NCBI RefSeq assembly: GCF_000512915.1
Contig: NZ_CP007034.1
Coordinates: forward strand, 1,426,001-1,490,000
Direction: 5' to 3'
Source of the DNA: Barnesiella viscericola DSM 18177
GTDB taxonomy: Bacteria > Bacteroidota > Bacteroidia > Bacteroidales > Barnesiellaceae
DNA: 64,000 nucleotides
Shown here: positions 1-8,651 of the stretch, piece after piece
Position numbering within the stretch: the stretch's first letter is position 1
Layout of the letters: every line of letters begins with the position of its first letter
Translations under genes and position numbers: made by a program
The notes under the pieces: model-generated
The model's input: the letters and a program-made list of their open reading frames with translations, nothing else
Database searches by the model: none
Told to the model about the DNA's origin: nothing

Positions 1-1110
1 CTCCTCCTTTTTTCTCCCTTTCAATAACTTTTCTGCATTGTTGTCCAAATACGCACACACATTCTTGTCTGATGATATCTGTTCATAGGATAAAGGATTT
101 CCTTCTTTATCGTATGGGAAAAAAGCACGAGACCATTTTCCTGTTGATGCTTTTACAACAGGTATAGTATACTTGTCAAAAGGAATATTTCCTATAAATA
201 TTTCATCATACAATGTAGCAAAACCATTCTTTACTCGAATATACTGTTTTACATTTGAGTATCTAATACGCTTCAACAAATCCAACTCTTTTCTATTAGA
301 GAAATAGAATTTATTCCGGATATTAATCTCATCGTATGATAAGAAGTCAATACAACAGATATGATTCTTTTGTGAATCATATACATCATATTCAATCCGA
401 TTATTATTTTCTCTTTTCTCAAAGCGGGAAATCATGGTATAAGTAGTAGCTTTGAATGGTTGGAAATGTCCTAAATCCACAACTCCAGTCAAATACTTAT
501 TATAAATAATTTCATTTCGCATATTTTCTCCCGCCAAACTATTCAACCAAGAACTCGGTGTAATATAACATAAAGTTCCCCCAGCAGCCAACATGCGAAA
601 ACCCAATTCAAAAAATACCAGGAACAAATCGGTCATTCCCCCACTCGCAAACGTAAATCTCTTCACGTCAATGTAATCAGACTCCAAATTATGAACCCTC
701 ACATAAGGAGGATTTCCCACTACGAAGTCCATCTTACCATCATACTTTCTCTCTTTTAAGGCATTACCTCTAACAATATCCCAAGCAACATCGGTAATCC
801 CAAACTGAGAAGATATATGATTTAAATTTTCGATACACTTACCGTAAATCTCCGAATCAATTTCTATTCCATGGATATACTCTTGCAATTCTTTTTTCAG
901 TAACTGAGTTTCATTACTGTATTTTAGAAAAGTTCGACAATAACGCAGAACAATTTCACACAAAAACGCGCCATCTCCACAGCTATTATCAATGATATGT
1001 TTCCTTAATATGTAAGGAGATTCCACATAGCCACAATAATCTAATATGCTTATGACTAAATAACCAGGAGTAAAAACTTGACCGTTATGTTTTATTTGTC
1101 TACTTCCCAT
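1..1110 (-). CDS. N6-adenine DNA methyltransferase (Eco57I/TaqI-like), 3' end missing
   Basis: The first 370 codons of a gene that runs off the left edge. It starts at an ATG at 1110 on the minus strand. Visible motifs are a SAM-binding motif I (NSCGDGAFL, about residues 45-53) and the catalytic NPPY motif of amino-methyltransferases (about residue 129), followed by a region typical of the target-recognition part of type II gamma-class enzymes. The family transfers a methyl group from SAM to adenine N6 and is usually part of a restriction-modification or type IIG enzyme. Base composition is strikingly AT-rich compared with everything from 1.2 kb onward, with many AAT, TAT and ATA codons, which suggests horizontal acquisition. 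Any endonuclease partner would lie outside the window. Confidence 0.85.
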   Translation of the reverse strand, partial: MGSRQIKHNGQVFTPGYLVISILDYCGYVESPYILRKHIIDNSCGDGAFLCEIVLRYCRTFLKYSNETQLLKKELQEYIHGIEIDSEIYGKCIENLNHISSQFGITDVAWDIVRGNALKERKYDGKMDFVVGNPPYVRVHNLESDYIDVKRFTFASGGMTDLFLVFFELGFRMLAAGGTLCYITPSSWLNSLAGENMRNEIIYNKYLTGVVDLGHFQPFKATTYTMISRFEKRENNNRIEYDVYDSQKNHICCIDFLSYDEINIRNKFYFSNRKELDLLKRIRYSNVKQYIRVKNGFATLYDEIFIGNIPFDKYTIPVVKASTGKWSRAFFPYDKEGNPLSYEQISSDKNVCAYLDNNAEKLLKGRKKEE

Positions 1111-1236
1111 GATAAGACAAAGATAGTATATTTTCTTTTCCTTTAAAGGCTTCTTTATCCCAAAAATCTACCTTTTATTACCCTGCCATAAAGCTGGGGC
1201 AAACACCTGTTTTCTTTGCAGAAAATTGGAAGAGTC

Positions 1237-3279
1237 ATGGGGATTGTACAACACGACGAAACGATAACGATTGAAGCCAACCGACTGCGAAACGAACAAC
1301 TGAAACGATTCTATTCGCCCGAGACGGGCGAGGGGAGCGACACGGGCGACCGCCGACCGATACGGATCGGCGACGCTCCGCTGCCCCTGCAATATATCCC
1401 GGCGGCCATGTTTGACGAGCCGCTGGTCCAACAGCTCGCACAGGCGGGCAGCCTCGCGGGCTATCTGCGGCAGCAAGGGGTCGACACGCCCGGCGAAGGG
1501 CACACACTGCTACCCAACGGAGAGAGCGACGACGAGGGCGACATCTCACCCCTCCTGTCGCTGTGGCGGGAGTGGATACGGGTGCGCATTCGATACGACT
1601 TTGAGTTCTGGGCATACAGTTTCGTGCGCATCAAGAACAAGCTGGGGGCCGACGACATACCCTTCCGGCTCAACCGGCCACAACGCCGCATACTGGGTAT
1701 GCTCGAATCCATGCGCACCACCGACCGCCCCATTCGCCTCATCTTGCTCAAAGCCCGCCAATGGGGCGGCTCCACCCTCATACAGATTTACATGGCCTGG
1801 ATACAGCTGGTGCACCGGCGCAACTGGAACAGCGTGATATGCGCCCACATCAAGGAGGCGGCGGCCAACATCAAGGGCATGTACAGCAAACTGCTGGCCA
1901 ACTATCCCGACTGGCTGCTCGACGAGGGCAAGCCCAAATTCCGCCCCTTCGAGCGCATGGCCAACACCTCGGTCATCGTCGGGCGCGACTGCCGGGTCAC
2001 CATCGGCTCGGCCGAGAGTCAGGAGTCGGTGCGGGGCATCGATGCCGCCATGGCCCACCTCTCCGAGGTAGCCTTCTGGCGCAACAGCCGCATGAAGTCG
2101 CCCGAGCAACTGGTACGGTCGGTGTGCGGGTCGATCATGCTGCTCCCCTACTCGATGGTGGTGATGGAGAGCACGGCCAACGGCACCGGCTCCTACTTTC
2201 ACCAGGAGTGCGAGCGGGCCAAGCGGCACGAAAGCGACAAGCTGTTTGCCTTCGTCCCCTGGTTTGAAATCGAGATGTATGCCATTCCCGTCAACGACTA
2301 CGACTCGCTCATCGCCACTCTCACCGACTACGAACGCATGCTCTGGGACCGGGGGGCTACCCTCGAAGCCATCGCCTGGTACCGCCAGAAGCGGAAGGAG
2401 TATTCGCGCCACACCGACATGATGGCCGAGTATCCCAGCGACGACATCGAGGCCTTCTGCTACTCGGGCGAACGGGTGTTCGACCCCACGCTGGTCGAGC
2501 GGTTGCGCCACGGCTGCTGCGCGCCCCGGTTCGAGGGCGACATTCACGGCAAGGAGCTCACCGGCCGCGAGGCTCTCGAAGGCATCGAGTTGGAGGCCAA
2601 GCCAGGTGGCCCCCTGCAAGTGTGGGAATATCCAGCCGAACACCACGACATTCGCGACCGCTATCTGGCGGTAGTCGACATCGGCGGCCGCTCCGACATG
2701 GCCGACTACTCGGTCATCGCCATCTTCGACCGCTACTGGATGCTCGAAGGGGGGCCCGCCGAGGTCGTGGCCCAATGGCGGGGACACATCGACCACGACC
2801 TGCTCGCCTGGAAGGCCGCCCAAATGGCCGCCTACTACCAGAACGCCCTGCTGGTCATCGAGAGCAATACCCTCGAAACCGAGCACGACGACAGCGAACA
2901 CTCGGCCTACCTGCTCGACACCCTCTCACGCTACTACGACAACCTCTACGCCCGGCCGGCACCCCCCGACAGCATCGGGCAACGCCCCTCCTCCCGCTGG
3001 GGATTCCACATGAACCGGGCCACCAAGGTGCTGGTCATCGATGCCCAACGATCGGCCCTGCGCGAAGGGGCCTACATCGAGCACGACGCCCGGGCCTGCT
3101 ACGAGCACGACGTGTTCGAGCGCAAACCCAACGGCAGCTACGGAGCCATGGAGGGGCACCACGACGATATTCTCATCACCCGCTGCATAGGCAACTACAT
3201 TTGCAGCCGCGACCTCCCCTCGTTCATCAAGCCCGGCCACCGGGGCGGCGAGCCCATCGTCAACGAGTCGTCGATATAG
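1237..3279 (+). CDS. Phage-type terminase large subunit, orphan
   Basis: Terminases package phage DNA using an ATPase and a nuclease domain. The ATPase half shows a Walker A-like motif (KARQWGGST, about residues 171-179) and a Walker B-like segment ending SEVAFW (about residue 280). The nuclease half shows acidic clusters in AVVDIGGRSD (about 477), VIESN (about 540) and HHDD (about 641), as in RNase H-fold terminase nucleases. I chose the ATG at 1237, which has GGAAGAG just upstream, over an in-frame TTG at 1216; this gives 680 aa. No portal, capsid, small terminase or tail genes follow, and composition matches the host chromosome. It may be a domesticated or remnant phage gene. Family call is firm; function is not known. 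Confidence 0.8.
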   Translation: MGIVQHDETITIEANRLRNEQLKRFYSPETGEGSDTGDRRPIRIGDAPLPLQYIPAAMFDEPLVQQLAQAGSLAGYLRQQGVDTPGEGHTLLPNGESDDEGDISPLLSLWREWIRVRIRYDFEFWAYSFVRIKNKLGADDIPFRLNRPQRRILGMLESMRTTDRPIRLILLKARQWGGSTLIQIYMAWIQLVHRRNWNSVICAHIKEAAANIKGMYSKLLANYPDWLLDEGKPKFRPFERMANTSVIVGRDCRVTIGSAESQESVRGIDAAMAHLSEVAFWRNSRMKSPEQLVRSVCGSIMLLPYSMVVMESTANGTGSYFHQECERAKRHESDKLFAFVPWFEIEMYAIPVNDYDSLIATLTDYERMLWDRGATLEAIAWYRQKRKEYSRHTDMMAEYPSDDIEAFCYSGERVFDPTLVERLRHGCCAPRFEGDIHGKELTGREALEGIELEAKPGGPLQVWEYPAEHHDIRDRYLAVVDIGGRSDMADYSVIAIFDRYWMLEGGPAEVVAQWRGHIDHDLLAWKAAQMAAYYQNALLVIESNTLETEHDDSEHSAYLLDTLSRYYDNLYARPAPPDSIGQRPSSRWGFHMNRATKVLVIDAQRSALREGAYIEHDARACYEHDVFERKPNGSYGAMEGHHDDILITRCIGNYICSRDLPSFIKPGHRGGEPIVNESSI

Positions 3280-3449
3280 CCGGGCTGGATAAAAGATAAA
3301 ATCGGGCAATTTCGCCCGGCGGCACGCAATCACGAGTCCACTCGACCCGAACCCGGACAAACACCCGCCACACCTCTTTCGGTTTGACAAGAAACCCTAA
3401 TAATCTGAAAAATAGCTCCGCTGCCTGCGGCTTTCTGTGACAATCCTTC

Positions 3450-3457
3450 TATCTTTG
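3450..3457 (+). promoter_or_regulatory. Bacteroidetes -7 element (TATCTTTG) for the thioredoxin gene
   Basis: An exact TAnnTTTG match lies about 110 bp upstream of the secreted thioredoxin gene. No clear -33 TTTG is visible, so support is from the -7 box and position only. Confidence 0.45.
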
Positions 3458-3564
3458 CCCCCCAGAAAGCCGCAACAGGGGAGCACAGTTTTTCAAACCG
3501 AAGCAAATCCCTGTCTCCGATCGCGTTTCTCCCCACCTGTTCAAGCTCCGCAAATGATACCGAT

Positions 3565-4038
3565 ATGAATACAAAATACATCATAGGAATCGTACTCGCC
3601 AGCCTGTTGTTCACCGCCCCGGTGCAGGCCCAAAAGCAAACCGCCCCGGCCGAAAAGACCGAGACCCGAGCACAGAGCGTCAAACCGCGTCACCTCACCA
3701 AAGCTGAGTTTCTCTCGAAGGTTGCCAACTTCGAGAAGACCCCCGACCGCTGGGAGTACCTCGGTGCCCGTCCCTGCATCGTCGACTTCTACGCCTCGTG
3801 GTGCGGTCCCTGCCGCAAACTGGCTCCCATACTCGAAGAACTGGCCACCGAATACGCCGGGAAAATCGACATCTACAAAGTCGACGTCGACAAGGAACCG
3901 CAGCTGGCCGCCATCTTCGGGGTGCAAAGCATTCCCACCTTGCTCTTCTGCCCCATGACGGCCCAGCCCCAAATCGCCACCGGCTTCATGGACAAGGAGG
4001 CGCTACAACAGGCCATCAGTCAGGTGCTGCTCCCGTAA
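3565..4038 (+). CDS. Secreted thioredoxin
   Basis: 157 aa. An N-terminal signal peptide ([16 protein letters not shown], with likely cleavage after VQAQ) targets it to the periplasm. The thioredoxin fold carries the redox motif ASWCGPCRK (about residues 75-83) and the cis-proline loop QSIPT (about residue 122). The family reduces or exchanges disulfides in envelope proteins. It is slightly longer than cytosolic thioredoxin because of the leader and a linker of about 40 residues. It stands alone, with a -7 promoter element upstream and a convergent exonuclease gene downstream. Confidence 0.92.
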   Translation: MNTKYIIGIVLASLLFTAPVQAQKQTAPAEKTETRAQSVKPRHLTKAEFLSKVANFEKTPDRWEYLGARPCIVDFYASWCGPCRKLAPILEELATEYAGKIDIYKVDVDKEPQLAAIFGVQSIPTLLFCPMTAQPQIATGFMDKEALQQAISQVLLP

Positions 4039-4112
4039 CCGGGGCCGCCCCCGTTTTTCACAAACCAAGACAAGAGATTAGAGGAATCACCCTCGACACG
4101 ACACGCCCGGGA

Positions 4113-4628
4113 CTACTCGTCGTCATCGGGCCACAGGCGCATCGCAATGCGGGCACACCCCTCGGCATCGGCCAGGGCGTTGTGGTGATGGTCAAAAGGG
4201 ATACCCAGATAGGCGCACACCGTGGGCAGCCGATAGTTCGCGATGTCGGTGCGCGGGATCAACCGCCTGGCCCGCGTGAGGGTACAAAGAAAATCGCCAT
4301 ACACATAATCGATGCCATACATGCGGCAGGTCGCCCGCAACACCCGCTCGTCGAAAGACTTGTTGTGAGCCACCAGCCTCAACCCCTCGACCAACGGCGA
4401 AACCTCGCGCCACACCTGCCCAAAGTTGGGCGCATCGCAAGTATCAGCCGGGAAGATACCATGTATCTCCTCCGAAAAGCGGCGGATATAGTAGTCGGGC
4501 TCGGGGCAGACCAACCGGTGAATGCGGTGCGTCACCTCGCCCCCATGCACCACCACGAGCCCCACCGAGCAGATACTCGTGGGTTCGTAATTGGCAGTCT
4601 CGAAATCGATGGCGGCAAAATCTTTCAT
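4113..4628 (-). CDS. DEDDh 3'-5' exonuclease (DNA polymerase III epsilon-like)
   Basis: 171 aa from the ATG at 4628; a GTG two codons upstream is possible. The DEDDh exonuclease motifs are present: Exo I in AAIDFETAN (Asp and Glu near the N-terminus), Exo II in VAHNKSFDERV (about residue 90), and Exo III with a His and Asp in HNALADAEG near the C-terminus. Family members trim DNA or RNA 3' ends, as in the DnaQ proofreading subunit. The protein is a bare nuclease domain without a polymerase-binding or BRCT domain, so it is probably a repair or maintenance exonuclease rather than the replicative epsilon subunit. Confidence 0.88.
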   Translation of the reverse strand: MKDFAAIDFETANYEPTSICSVGLVVVHGGEVTHRIHRLVCPEPDYYIRRFSEEIHGIFPADTCDAPNFGQVWREVSPLVEGLRLVAHNKSFDERVLRATCRMYGIDYVYGDFLCTLTRARRLIPRTDIANYRLPTVCAYLGIPFDHHHNALADAEGCARIAMRLWPDDDE

Positions 4629-4776
4629 AAGCACAATATGGAGGGGTAAAGGTAGTGAAAGCCGAGAGGACGGCCAAATATCGCACTCCTTTTCTCACCC
4701 TTTTCACATTACTCCCCTCACCACACCGCCCGACTGTAAAAATCGGACGGCACCTCCCCCCGATTTCGCCGCACAA

Positions 4777-4809
4777 ATTTTGCGATACGTAAGATAACCC
4801 CTACCTTTG
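4777..4809 (+). promoter_or_regulatory. Promoter of the pfs-luxS operon
   Basis: A -33 TTTTG (4777-4781), a 20 bp spacer and a -7 TACCTTTG (4802-4809) match the Bacteroidetes vegetative promoter. It lies 23 bp upstream of the nucleosidase start. Confidence 0.7.
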
Positions 4810-4832
4810 CCTGCACAGAGAAAATCCAGAAG

Positions 4833-5516
4833 ATGAAAATAGGAATTATCGTAGCCATGCAGAGCGAACTCGATTGCGTGCGTCGCCTGCTGGAAAATCC
4901 CCGCGAGGAGCGCCACGGCGCTTCGCTTTTCATCGTGGGCACATGTGGAGCCCACGAGTTGATTCTCACCCAAAGCGGCATCGGCAAGGTGTCGTCGGCC
5001 ATACGCGCCTACGAACTGATAGACCGCTACCGCCCCAACGCGCTGCTCAACACCGGCGTGGCCGGCGGCATAGACCCCTCGATGCGGGTCATGGACATCG
5101 TGGTGGGGTCGGAAATCGTCTACCACGACGTGTGGTGCGGCGAAGGCAACGTCTGGGGACAGATACAGGGGCTGCCGCCCCGGTTCCACAGCGACCCCGC
5201 GCTGGTCGAGAAGGCCTTGCAGGTAGAGACCTCGCTGCGTATCTATAAAGGACTGATGTGCAGCGGCGACCGCTTCATCACCGACCCGGTGGAACTGGCC
5301 GAGATCAAGCAGCTCTTCCCCGAAGGCATGGCCGTCGACATGGAGTCGGGCTCCATCGCCCAGGTATGCCACATGCGCGGAGTCCCCTTCCTGAGCTTCC
5401 GCATCATCAGCGACACCCCGGGCATCGAAGGCCACATCGCCCAGTACAACCACTTTTGGGACGATGCCCCCCAGCGGTCGTTCGAGGTACTCACCAGCCT
5501 CATCGCAAAATTATAA
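4833..5516 (+). CDS. mtnN: 5'-methylthioadenosine/S-adenosylhomocysteine nucleosidase
   Basis: 227 aa, the normal family length. It cleaves S-adenosylhomocysteine to adenine and S-ribosylhomocysteine, and methylthioadenosine to methylthioribose, in the cytoplasm. Diagnostic segments are the N-terminal VAMQSE with a catalytic Glu (residue 12), GIGKVSSA, NTGVAGG, the substrate-binding VDMESGSIAQ (about residue 170) and RIISD with the catalytic Asp (about 191-195). luxS follows after 24 bp, so the two consecutive steps of the activated methyl cycle are co-transcribed. Confidence 0.97.
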   Translation: MKIGIIVAMQSELDCVRRLLENPREERHGASLFIVGTCGAHELILTQSGIGKVSSAIRAYELIDRYRPNALLNTGVAGGIDPSMRVMDIVVGSEIVYHDVWCGEGNVWGQIQGLPPRFHSDPALVEKALQVETSLRIYKGLMCSGDRFITDPVELAEIKQLFPEGMAVDMESGSIAQVCHMRGVPFLSFRIISDTPGIEGHIAQYNHFWDDAPQRSFEVLTSLIAKL

Positions 5517-5540
5517 TCAACCCCTAAATACCCCTTCATC

Positions 5541-6029
5541 ATGAAAAAGATACCCAGCTTTACCATAGACCACATTCACCTGCTGCGCGGCATCTATGTA
5601 TCGCGCAAAGACTATCTGGGCGACCACGTAGTCACCACCTTCGACATTCGCATGAAAGAGCCCAACCGCGAGCCCGCCATCGGCTACGGAGCCCTGCACA
5701 CCATCGAGCACCTGGCCGCCACCTTCCTGCGCAACCACCCCGTGTGGGGCGACAGAATCGTATTCTGGGGCCCCATGGGCTGCTGCACCGGCAACTACTT
5801 TCTGGTACAGGGCGACCTCCAATCGCGCGACATCGTCGACCTCATGCGCGAGACCTTCCGCTTTATCCGCGATTTCGAGGGCGAGGTACCCGGCGCCGCC
5901 CCCCGCGACTGCGGCAACTACCTGCTGCACGACCTGCCCATGGCCCGTTGGGAAGCCGACAAATACCTGCGCGAGGTGCTCGACGTTATCGAGGAGAAGA
6001 ACCTCGTCTACCCCACGGTCGAGGAGTAA
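5541..6029 (+). CDS. luxS: S-ribosylhomocysteine lyase LuxS
   Basis: 162 aa. LuxS splits S-ribosylhomocysteine into homocysteine and DPD, the precursor of autoinducer AI-2. The metal-binding HTIEH motif (His53, Glu56, His57), the catalytic Cys in GPMGCCTGNYF (residues 81-82) and the third metal-ligand Cys in RDCGNY (about residue 123) are all present, so the enzyme should be active. It is the second gene of the operon with the nucleosidase and ends at a strong terminator. Confidence 0.97.
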   Translation: MKKIPSFTIDHIHLLRGIYVSRKDYLGDHVVTTFDIRMKEPNREPAIGYGALHTIEHLAATFLRNHPVWGDRIVFWGPMGCCTGNYFLVQGDLQSRDIVDLMRETFRFIRDFEGEVPGAAPRDCGNYLLHDLPMARWEADKYLREVLDVIEEKNLVYPTVEE

Positions 6030-6090
6030 CCGACATCTGCCTCTCCCGACCGGGACGACAGGAAAAACTCGGAAACACCCATACCCATTC

Positions 6091-6125
6091 ACCCGGACGA
6101 GCCCCCTCGCCCGGGTCTTTTTTTT
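6091..6125 (+). terminator. Rho-independent terminator after luxS
   Basis: Stem ACCCGG/CCGGGT with an inner CGAG/CTCG stem, loop CCCC, then a run of eight or more T residues. It sits about 60 bp past the luxS stop. Confidence 0.85.
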
Positions 6126-6200
6126 ATCTCTCCCGAGGTCACAAAAAAAGCTAAATTCGCTCCTTTTTCCCTCAAACTAAGTAGACCCCGAAAGAAAACC

Positions 6201-6245
6201 CCTACATGTAGGTATTGGGGAGCCGGGCCGTATATCCTTACTTTG
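6201..6245 (+). promoter_or_regulatory. Flavodoxin promoter with an upstream palindrome
   Basis: A perfect 12 bp palindrome, CCTACATGTAGG (6201-6212), lies immediately before a -33 TTG (6215-6217), a 20 bp spacer and a degenerate -7 TTACTTTG (6238-6245). The palindrome may be an operator; flavodoxins are often iron-regulated, but the binding factor is unknown. Confidence 0.5.
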
Positions 6246-6275
6246 CCATCGTAAAAACCAATCAACGTTACGACG

Positions 6276-6776
6276 ATGAAAAGAACAGGTATCTTCTACG
6301 GCTCCTCGACCGGCATTACCGAGGGGGTAGCCCATACAATCGCCCGGGAACTGGGAATAGACTCCAACGATGTGCACGACGCCGCCCGTCTCTCGGCCGG
6401 TATGCTCGACAACTACGACGCACTGATACTGGGCTCCTCGACCTGGGGGTGCGGCGAGTTGCAAGACGACTGGTACGACGCCGTAAAAGTGCTGCGCAGT
6501 GCCGACCTCGGGCAAAAGACCGTCGCCCTCTTCGGCTGCGGCGATGCCGAGTCCTACCCCGACACCTTCTGCGACGCCATGGGGCTGCTGTACGAAGAGT
6601 TGAAGCAGACAGGCTGCCGTTTCACCGGCAACCACGTCTCTACCGACGGCTACTCGTTCACCTCGTCGGTAGCGGTTGTCGACGGCGATTTCGTAGGGCT
6701 TGCACTCGACGAGACCAACGAGCCCGACAAGAGTGCCGACCGCATAGAGACCTGGGTGAAAAGCCTCGACCTGTAA
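6276..6776 (+). CDS. fldA: Flavodoxin
   Basis: 166 aa, typical of a long-chain flavodoxin. The FMN phosphate-binding loop GSSTGITEG is at residues 9-17, with aromatic/Gly loops SSTWGCGELQDDW (about 55-67) and FGCGDAESYPDTFCDA (about 87-102) that hold the isoalloxazine ring. It is a cytosolic one-electron carrier that replaces ferredoxin, often under iron limitation. The next gene, 13 bp downstream, is a DUF2023 protein, a partnership common in Bacteroidetes. Confidence 0.95.
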   Translation: MKRTGIFYGSSTGITEGVAHTIARELGIDSNDVHDAARLSAGMLDNYDALILGSSTWGCGELQDDWYDAVKVLRSADLGQKTVALFGCGDAESYPDTFCDAMGLLYEELKQTGCRFTGNHVSTDGYSFTSSVAVVDGDFVGLALDETNEPDKSADRIETWVKSLDL

Positions 6777-6789
6777 CCCTCTAAACGCC

Positions 6790-7143
6790 ATGCCCATGAT
6801 GACCTGCCAATCCTTCCCGGCCGAATTGAAAGTCTTTCTCAACCACGTGTATGAGTACAAGAAAGGGGTACGCCACATGGTTCTCTACACCACCAACAGG
6901 CGGTATCAGGAGTTTGCCGTGGGACGCCTCAACAAACAGCACATCGACTACTGCATTCAACCCATCGGGTGCGACAAGATCAATCTCTTTTTTGGCCGAC
7001 GGGAGTGCATCGAGGTGATTCAGTCACTGGCCTCGCGCCCCCTGAACCAGCTCACCCCCGAGGAGGATTTCATCTTGGGAGCCCTGCTGGGCTACGACCT
7101 GTGCGGGCAATGTCAGCGATATTGTAAACGTAAAGCCAAATGA
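6790..7143 (+). CDS. DUF2023 family protein, flavodoxin neighbour
   Basis: 117 aa, soluble, function unknown. The sequence matches the DUF2023 pattern of a small alpha/beta protein (FLNHVYEYKKGVRHMVLYTT, then FFGRRECIEVI), with a C-terminal Cys cluster (GYDLCGQCQRYCKRK, about residues 99-113) that could bind a metal or cluster. It is translated directly behind the flavodoxin, and the family is usually found there, which suggests a shared redox job. The role is inferred from position only. Confidence 0.85.
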   Translation: MPMMTCQSFPAELKVFLNHVYEYKKGVRHMVLYTTNRRYQEFAVGRLNKQHIDYCIQPIGCDKINLFFGRRECIEVIQSLASRPLNQLTPEEDFILGALLGYDLCGQCQRYCKRKAK

Positions 7144-7219
7144 TAACTCTTTTCCACATAGGATCTAATTTGCAAGGGGAAAAGAATCCTAAGATTGAAG
7201 TTTGTTTTTAGTTGTAAAA

Positions 7220-7262
7220 AAAGCCCACTGCGCCGCGAGGCACGGTGGGTCCTTGTTTTTCG
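7220..7262. terminator. Bidirectional terminator between the flavodoxin operon and aspC
   Basis: An 11 bp stem with one mismatch and one G-T pair (CCCACTGCGCC / GGCACGGTGGG, 7224-7249) is preceded by AAAAAAAG and followed by TCCTTGTTTTT, so it could stop transcription from both sides. Confidence 0.75.
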
Positions 7263-7379
7263 GGGTGCGGGTAAAAACTCACCACACACCGGGCGGTCGC
7301 CTTGCCACTCACGGTATGCACCCGAGCGGGAAAGGAGGCCGCCTTGTGTTCTGTATTGCGGTTAATAAGGAATCTGTCT

Positions 7380-8573
7380 CTATTTCAGTCGGGCCAGCAC
7401 CTCTTTGATGCGGCGCATGGCCTCGGTGATATTCTCCTCGGAGGTAGCGTAGGAGAGACGCAGGTAGTTGGGAGCACCGAAGGCATCACCGGCCACGGTA
7501 GCCACATGACCCACTTCGAGGATATACATGGCCAGGTCCGACGAACTCTTGATTTCACGCTCACCGTCACGTTTGCCCAGGTAGTAACCCACCTCGGGGA
7601 AGAGGTAGAAAGCCCCGTCGGGGTTGTTCACCTTCAAGCCGGGAATCTCACGAGCCAGCCGCACTACCAGGTCGCGACGACGTTCAAAGGCCCGACGCAT
7701 CTCCTCTACACAGCTCTGGTCACCGGCAAAGGCAGCGGCAGCCGCCTTCTGGGCAATCGACGAAGCACCCGAGGTGTACTGCCCCTGCAACTTGTTGCAA
7801 GCCTTGGCAATCCACAGCGGAGCGGCAATGAAACCGATACGCCAGCCCGTCATGGCATACCCCTTGGAGACACCGTTGACGATAATCACCCGGTCGCGCA
7901 CGGCAGGGAACTGGGCGATGCTCTGGTGGGCACCCACGTAGTTGATATGCTCATAAATCTCGTCGGCCAGGACGAAGACCTGAGGGTGACGTTCCAGCAC
8001 GGCAGCCAGCGCGGCCAGCTCGTCGTGCGAATAGACGCTACCCGTAGGATTGGAGGGAGAGCAGAGAATCAGCATCTTGGTCTTGGGCGTGATAGCCGCT
8101 TCGAGTTGGGCGGCACTCATCTTGAAATCCTGCTCGATACCGGTCTCGACAATCACACTCTTGCCCTCGGCCAGTTTCACCATCTCGACATAGCTCACCC
8201 AGTAGGGCGCCGGCAATATCACCTCGTCGCCAGGATTGACCAGCGAGAGAATCGTGTTGCAGATCGACTGCTTGGCACCGTTCGACACCACAATCTGCTC
8301 GGGGGTAAAATCAAGGCCATTCTCATTTTTCAGTTTGGCGCAGATAGCCTGACGCAAATCCAGATAACCGGGTACGGGCGAATAGTGCGAGAAATTGTCG
8401 TCTATCGCCTTCTTTGCGGCATCTTTGATATGCTGGGGGGTATTGAAGTCGGGTTCACCCACACTCAGGTTGATTACATCGACACCCTGAGCTTTCAGTT
8501 CACTACTTTTTTGCGACATCGCCAGCGTTTGCGACGGCGCAAGGGCTGCCAAACGGTCGGATACTTGATTCAT
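7380..8573 (-). CDS. aspC: Class I aminotransferase, aspartate aminotransferase type
   Basis: 397 aa, PLP-dependent fold type I. It transfers the amino group of aspartate (or related amino acids) to 2-oxoglutarate. Landmarks: SVGEPDFNTP near the N-terminus, CSPSNPTGSVYS (about 170-181), DEIYEHINY (about 202), and the PLP lysine in NGVSKGYAMTGWRIGF (Lys about 236) with the following phosphate-binding Arg. Full length, so likely active. It belongs to the bacterial Ib-type group rather than the E. coli AspC group. The gene symbol is used loosely. It is transcribed alone from tandem promoter-like repeats upstream. Confidence 0.92.
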   Translation of the reverse strand: MNQVSDRLAALAPSQTLAMSQKSSELKAQGVDVINLSVGEPDFNTPQHIKDAAKKAIDDNFSHYSPVPGYLDLRQAICAKLKNENGLDFTPEQIVVSNGAKQSICNTILSLVNPGDEVILPAPYWVSYVEMVKLAEGKSVIVETGIEQDFKMSAAQLEAAITPKTKMLILCSPSNPTGSVYSHDELAALAAVLERHPQVFVLADEIYEHINYVGAHQSIAQFPAVRDRVIIVNGVSKGYAMTGWRIGFIAAPLWIAKACNKLQGQYTSGASSIAQKAAAAAFAGDQSCVEEMRRAFERRRDLVVRLAREIPGLKVNNPDGAFYLFPEVGYYLGKRDGEREIKSSSDLAMYILEVGHVATVAGDAFGAPNYLRLSYATSEENITEAMRRIKEVLARLK

Positions 8574-8651
8574 GAGAATAGCTGTTTTTAGGTTTTATAG
8601 GGTTCAAAGACGCGGAAAGGCGAGCGCAGAAAAACAAGTTTGCCTGATTTC

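Noticed and set aside
1546-2901. Open frame of 451 codons opposite the terminase gene
   Set aside because: The plus-strand terminase motifs are clear and the opposite frame shows only low-complexity Val/Gly/His-rich sequence.
1-3279. An active prophage at the left end
   Set aside because: Only a terminase is present; there is no portal, capsid, tail, lysis or integrase gene in view.
7202-7408. Short frames between DUF2023 and aspC
   Set aside because: They cross the terminator hairpin and have no conserved features.
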